DNA of 64,000 nt from Lutibacter citreus (GTDB taxonomy: Bacteria; Bacteroidota; Bacteroidia; Flavobacteriales; Flavobacteriaceae), in NCBI RefSeq assembly GCF_003260195.1, contig NZ_QEIH01000001.1:124001-188000 (forward strand), read 5' to 3'. Below, piece by piece: positions 60,705 through 64,000 of the stretch. The notes beneath the pieces were generated by a model, which was not told the origin of the DNA, ran no database searches, and was given only the letters and a program-made list of their open reading frames with translations. The translations under genes were made by a program, and so were the position numbers. The number at the start of each line of letters is the position of its first letter. Within the stretch, counting starts at the first letter, position 1.

Positions 60705-61259
60705 ATGAGAAACATTTTAAAAATAACAATAGCATTGGCTTTTATATTTACATTATCATCTTGTTGGGGTGATAAGACAAAGCCAAATTATCAATATATG
60801 CCTGATATGTATAAATCGGTTGGATATGAGACTTACAGTCCTAATCCAAATTATGCAAATGGTTTAACTTCTCAAACTCCTATTGAAGGAACTATCGCAA
60901 GAGGTCAAGTACCATATGATTACGAGAATACAAATGAAGGTTACGAAGCTGCAAAATTAGACTCTAAAAATCCTTTAAAGGTGAATGATACTAATTTAGA
61001 GAATGGTAAGAAAATGTATAATATTTACTGTATTTCTTGTCATGGAAAAACGGGAGCTGGTGATGGAACCTTGGTTAAAAGAGATAAGTTTTTAGGTGTT
61101 CCTAATTATAAAGATAGAGATGTAACTGAAGGAAGTATTCACTATGTTATAATGCATGGTAGAAATATGATGGGATCTCATGCGTCTCAATTAACATCAA
61201 AAGAGCGTTGGCAAGTTACGATGTATGTTCAACAGCTTAGAGCAGAATTATTAAAATAA
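60705..61259 (+). CDS. actE: Alternative Complex III subunit ActE, monohaem cytochrome c lipoprotein
   Basis: A 184-residue lipoprotein: MRNILKITIALAFIFTLSSC with Cys20 is the lipobox. The haem c motif is CISCH (~105), followed by GKTGAGDGTLV and a distal Met in MHGRNMMGSH. It would accept electrons from ActA and ActB and pass them to cytochrome oxidase, which is encoded just downstream. Standard length. It is 8 bp after actD and 28 bp before actF. Confidence 0.93.
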   Translation: MRNILKITIALAFIFTLSSCWGDKTKPNYQYMPDMYKSVGYETYSPNPNYANGLTSQTPIEGTIARGQVPYDYENTNEGYEAAKLDSKNPLKVNDTNLENGKKMYNIYCISCHGKTGAGDGTLVKRDKFLGVPNYKDRDVTEGSIHYVIMHGRNMMGSHASQLTSKERWQVTMYVQQLRAELLK

Positions 61260-61287
61260 CACTTTTACTAAGATAGAATTTATTAAT

Positions 61288-62598
61288 ATGTATACCTTTT
61301 CAAGTAAATTAAAAACATTTTCATTTGCCTTAATGATTGTAGGTCTATTAGGTGTTGCTTACGGTTTTTTGTCTACACCAAGTTCAGTAGAAGATGTTAA
61401 AATTATGTTGCAAGAAAGTCATGATGCACATGAAGATACTGGAGTAGCAACAACTCACGATTCTGATAATCATGCTGAAGCTCATTCAGATGATACACAT
61501 GCAGAACATGCATATCATTATTTAAAAAATAAACCTTGGTCAGCACTATATGTTGCATTGTTTTTCTTTTTTATGATATCATTGGCAACATTAGCTTTTT
61601 ACGCAATTCAACATGCATCTCAGGCAGGTTGGCCAGTTGTATTATTTAGAGTAATGGAAGCAATTACAGGTTACTTACCAGTGGGAGCAGTATTATTATT
61701 TGTCTTTTTTGTATTATCATCATTACATATGAATCATTTATTTATATGGATGGATGCAGATGTTGTATCAAATGATGAGTTAATTCAAAATAAGGCAGGA
61801 TATTTAAATGTACCTTTCTTTTTATTAAGAGCTGTAATTTATATTGCAGGATGGATTTTATACCGTCAATATTCAAGAAAGTTAACATTAGCTCAAGATA
61901 ATGCTAGTGATAATAAAAATTATATAAAATTATTCAAAAGTTCAGCAGCGTTCTTAGTATTCTTCTTAGTTTCAGAATCTATGATGTCTTGGGATTGGAT
62001 TATGTCTTTAGACCCACATTGGTTTAGTACATTGTTTGGATGGTATGTATTTGCAAGTATGATTGTATCTGCAATTACGACAATAGCACTAGTTTCAATA
62101 TATTTAAAAGGAAAAGGATATTTAGAATTTGTAAATAATAGTCACTTACACGATTTAGCTAAGTTTATGTTTGGATTTAGTATTTTCTGGACATATTTAT
62201 GGTTCTCTCAATTTATGTTAATATGGTATGCTGATATTCCAGAAGAAGTAACATATTTTGTTTCAAGATTTAATGAATATAAGATTCCATTTTTAGGAAT
62301 GGTTGTTTTGAATTTTGTTTTTCCTTTATTAGTTTTAATGAATAGTGATTTTAAACGTGTAAACTGGTTTATAGTTTGTACAGGAATAATTATATTAATT
62401 GGTCATTACATAGACATTTTTGTAATGGTTATGCCGGCAACTGTAGGTGATCAATGGTTCATTGGAATTTCAGAAATAAGTTCAGTAATGTTAGTGTTAG
62501 GATTATTTATATATGTAGTATTCACAACCTTAACAAAAGCACCACTTTTAGCGAAAGGAAATCCATTTATTAAAGAAAGCGAACAATTTCACTATTAA
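61288..62598 (+). CDS. actF: Alternative Complex III subunit ActF (NrfD-like), His-rich loop
   Basis: A 436-residue polytopic membrane protein with about ten helices, the second PsrC-like subunit of the complex. Between helix 1 and helix 2 (~37-75) is a loop rich in His, Asp and Glu (SHDAHEDTG, THDSDNHAEAHSDD, THAEHAYHY), which could bind a metal or protons at the membrane face. The remainder (WDWIMSLDPHWFSTLFGWYVFAS and MIVSAITTIALVSIYLKG) matches quinol:cytochrome c oxidoreductase subunits. It closes the act operon and is followed by a terminator. Confidence 0.92.
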   Translation: MYTFSSKLKTFSFALMIVGLLGVAYGFLSTPSSVEDVKIMLQESHDAHEDTGVATTHDSDNHAEAHSDDTHAEHAYHYLKNKPWSALYVALFFFFMISLATLAFYAIQHASQAGWPVVLFRVMEAITGYLPVGAVLLFVFFVLSSLHMNHLFIWMDADVVSNDELIQNKAGYLNVPFFLLRAVIYIAGWILYRQYSRKLTLAQDNASDNKNYIKLFKSSAAFLVFFLVSESMMSWDWIMSLDPHWFSTLFGWYVFASMIVSAITTIALVSIYLKGKGYLEFVNNSHLHDLAKFMFGFSIFWTYLWFSQFMLIWYADIPEEVTYFVSRFNEYKIPFLGMVVLNFVFPLLVLMNSDFKRVNWFIVCTGIIILIGHYIDIFVMVMPATVGDQWFIGISEISSVMLVLGLFIYVVFTTLTKAPLLAKGNPFIKESEQFHY

Positions 62599-62623
62599 AA
62601 TTGAAAAAACACTTATAAAAAAG

Positions 62624-62655
62624 TCCTGAATTGTTATAAATTCAGGATTTTTTTT
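62624..62655 (+). terminator. Terminator between actF and coxB
   Basis: TCCTGAATT (62624-62632) and AATTCAGGA (62639-62647) with a 6-nt loop, followed by eight T (62648-62655). Confidence 0.88.
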
Positions 62656-62662
62656 ATATTTG
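62655..62662 (+). promoter_or_regulatory. Predicted -7 box for coxB operon
   Basis: TATATTTG matches TAnnTTTG and begins within the T-run of the act terminator, 28 bp before the coxB ATG, so the oxidase genes are probably transcribed separately from the act genes. Confidence 0.55.
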
Positions 62663-62690
62663 ACACCACTAAAAAAATCAAAATCAACAA

Positions 62691-63698
62691 ATGACAGCAT
62701 TACTTTATATTTTACTGGCAATAGTTATTGCCGTAGCCATATGGCAAGTTGCGAGTATTCTCAAATTAAAAGGGGTTATTGCAACTGAAAAAGATAACAA
62801 TACGCAAGGAGTTTTATTTGCAGTTTTTGGAATTTTCTTTTATGGATTGATGATATTTTGTTTTGTAAAATATTCATCAATTCTATTACCAGATGCTGCC
62901 TCAGTTGAAGGTGAAAGATATGATACGTTGTACGCCGTTACAATGATCTTAATTCTAGTTGTTCAAGCAATAACTCAATTTTTACTATTCTATTTTGCTT
63001 TTAAATATAGAGGAGTAAATGGTAGAAAGGCATTATTTTATGCGGATAGCCACAAATTAGAAATGATTTGGACTATTATTCCTGCTGTAGTACTTGCAGG
63101 ACTAGTGCTTTATGGTTTATCTGTTTGGATAGATGTAATGGATGCATCAGATGCAGAAGATCCACTTATTGTTGAAGTATATGCAAAACAGTTCCAGTGG
63201 GAGGCCAGATATGCGGGTGAAGACAATGAACTTGGTTTAGCTAATGTTAGAAATATAAAAGGTATTAACACTATGGGTGTTGATATGACTGATAAAAATG
63301 CTTTGGATGACATTCCTACTAGAGAATTACATTTACCAAAAGGACGTAAAGTTATTTTTAAATTTCGTTCTCAAGATGTATTGCACTCTGCATTTATGCC
63401 TCATTTTAGAGCTCAAATGAATTGTGTTCCTGGAATGGTTACACAATTTGCATTCACGCCTTCATTAACTACTGAAGAAATGAGATTGAATGAAAAAACG
63501 ATTACTAAAGTTAATAATATAAATAAAATTAGAACTGAAAAAGGAGAAGATCCTTATGAGTTTGATTATTTGTTATTATGTAATAAAATTTGTGGTTCTT
63601 CACATTATAACATGCAAATGAAAATTGTTGTTGAAGAGGAATCTCAATTTAACACTTGGTTAAATAGTCAAAAAACTATGGCACAAGTTGTTCAATAA
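62691..63698 (+). CDS. coxB: Cytochrome c oxidase subunit II
   Basis: A 335-residue subunit with four hydrophobic segments (~2-22, ~38-62, ~84-110, ~125-148), more than the usual two helices. The CuA domain (~160-325) has DVLHSAFMPHFR for the first His and CNKICGSSHYNMQMK for the two Cys, the second His and Met, so CuA should be intact. A ~35-residue insert (LTTEEMRLNEKTITK ... KGEDPYEF) lies before the final Cys loop. It accepts electrons from a c-type cytochrome, probably ActE or ActA from the neighbouring operon. coxA follows at 36 bp. Confidence 0.94.
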   Translation: MTALLYILLAIVIAVAIWQVASILKLKGVIATEKDNNTQGVLFAVFGIFFYGLMIFCFVKYSSILLPDAASVEGERYDTLYAVTMILILVVQAITQFLLFYFAFKYRGVNGRKALFYADSHKLEMIWTIIPAVVLAGLVLYGLSVWIDVMDASDAEDPLIVEVYAKQFQWEARYAGEDNELGLANVRNIKGINTMGVDMTDKNALDDIPTRELHLPKGRKVIFKFRSQDVLHSAFMPHFRAQMNCVPGMVTQFAFTPSLTTEEMRLNEKTITKVNNINKIRTEKGEDPYEFDYLLLCNKICGSSHYNMQMKIVVEEESQFNTWLNSQKTMAQVVQ

Positions 63699-63734
63699 AA
63701 CTAACTACTTACTACTTTACTAAAAAAATAAAAT

Positions 63735-64000
63735 ATGTCAGATCATCATCATAAAGAAACTTTTATAACAAAGTACGTTTTTAGTACTGATCATAAAATG
63801 ATCTCTAAACAATATTTGGTAACAGGTATTTTCATGGGGGTAATTGGAGTTTTTATGTCTATGTTATTTCGTTTACAAATAGCCTGGCCAGAAAAATCAT
63901 TTTCAATAATTGAAGCTTTTTTAGGTCATCATCAAGATGGAGGTGTTATGTCACCAGACATCTACCTTGCAATAGTTACTATTCACGGTACCATTATGGT
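63735..64000 (+). CDS. coxA: Cytochrome c oxidase subunit I (3' end outside window)
   Basis: The window ends 88 codons into this gene. It starts MSDHHHKETFITKYVFSTDH; KMISKQYLVTGIF begins the first membrane helix and AIVTIHGTIMV contains the first haem-a-ligand region (the HG of helix 2). It encodes the catalytic haem-copper subunit that reduces O2. The His-rich start (DHHHK) is common in this group. It lies 36 bp after coxB. Confidence 0.93.
   Translation, partial: MSDHHHKETFITKYVFSTDHKMISKQYLVTGIFMGVIGVFMSMLFRLQIAWPEKSFSIIEAFLGHHQDGGVMSPDIYLAIVTIHGTIM

Overview
The window reads as a chromosomal stretch from a marine-type member of the Flavobacteriaceae (Bacteroidota). DNA is AT-rich, genes lack strong Shine-Dalgarno sites, and several promoters carry the Bacteroidota -7 box TAnnTTTG. 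Marker loci agree: a PorP/SprF-like protein, Alternative Complex III ahead of cytochrome oxidase, the BamA-UppS-DUF6089 gene order, a fused ABC permease/M1 peptidase, and a DnaG without zinc ligands. The exact genus cannot be named from sequence reading alone.

Left end (1-3100, minus strand): an arsenic operon read arsR > DUF6428 > arsC > acr3 (cut by the window edge), with two similar 16-bp operator-like sites. Behind it lies a chimeric pseudogene made of an ABC ATPase 5' fragment joined to a frameshifted DUF6090 gene. 3300-7340 holds two lipoprotein glycosidases (GH2 and a divergent GH29). 7400-9910 is an accessory block of small lipoprotein genes, a gene remnant and an alpha/beta-hydrolase-like gene, separated by hairpin-bearing spacers that resemble cassette junctions.

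10-15 kb (minus): mtfA-like peptidase and dus, then a tight five-gene operon (DUF134 regulator > NifX-like > RibA > 4HBT thioesterase > COG1237 MBL hydrolase) whose promoter contains a perfect 14-bp palindrome. 15-25 kb (plus): leuCDAB for leucine synthesis, then an ABC ATPase with a permease/M1 peptidase fusion. 25-31 kb: PorP-like protein, VWA protein, a TPR histidine kinase and its LytTR regulator, gamma-carbonic anhydrase.

31-43 kb: envelope and housekeeping genes. Minus strand: CBS protein > nadK, then DUF6089 > uppS > bamA > two ompH/skp genes, then murI. Plus strand: pdxJ, an esterase, a small membrane protein, trigger factor and a lipoprotein. 43-49 kb (minus): atypical pyruvate kinase-like protein, a DEAD-box-family helicase with a DEVD motif, a secreted M1 aminopeptidase and a small secreted protein. 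49-53.5 kb: clpP-clpX, dnaG, SPOR protein.

53.6-64 kb (plus): the aerobic respiratory cluster actABCDEF (Alternative Complex III, a quinol:cytochrome c oxidoreductase) followed, after a terminator and a new promoter, by coxB and the start of coxA. ActA carries seven haem motifs and ActC has a fused helix-hairpin-helix tail. No rRNA, tRNA, CRISPR array, intact insertion sequence or prophage was seen. No clearly new defence or secretion system was found. The best candidates for undescribed biology are the DUF134/NifX/RibA/thioesterase/MBL operon and the cassette-like block at 7.4-9.9 kb.
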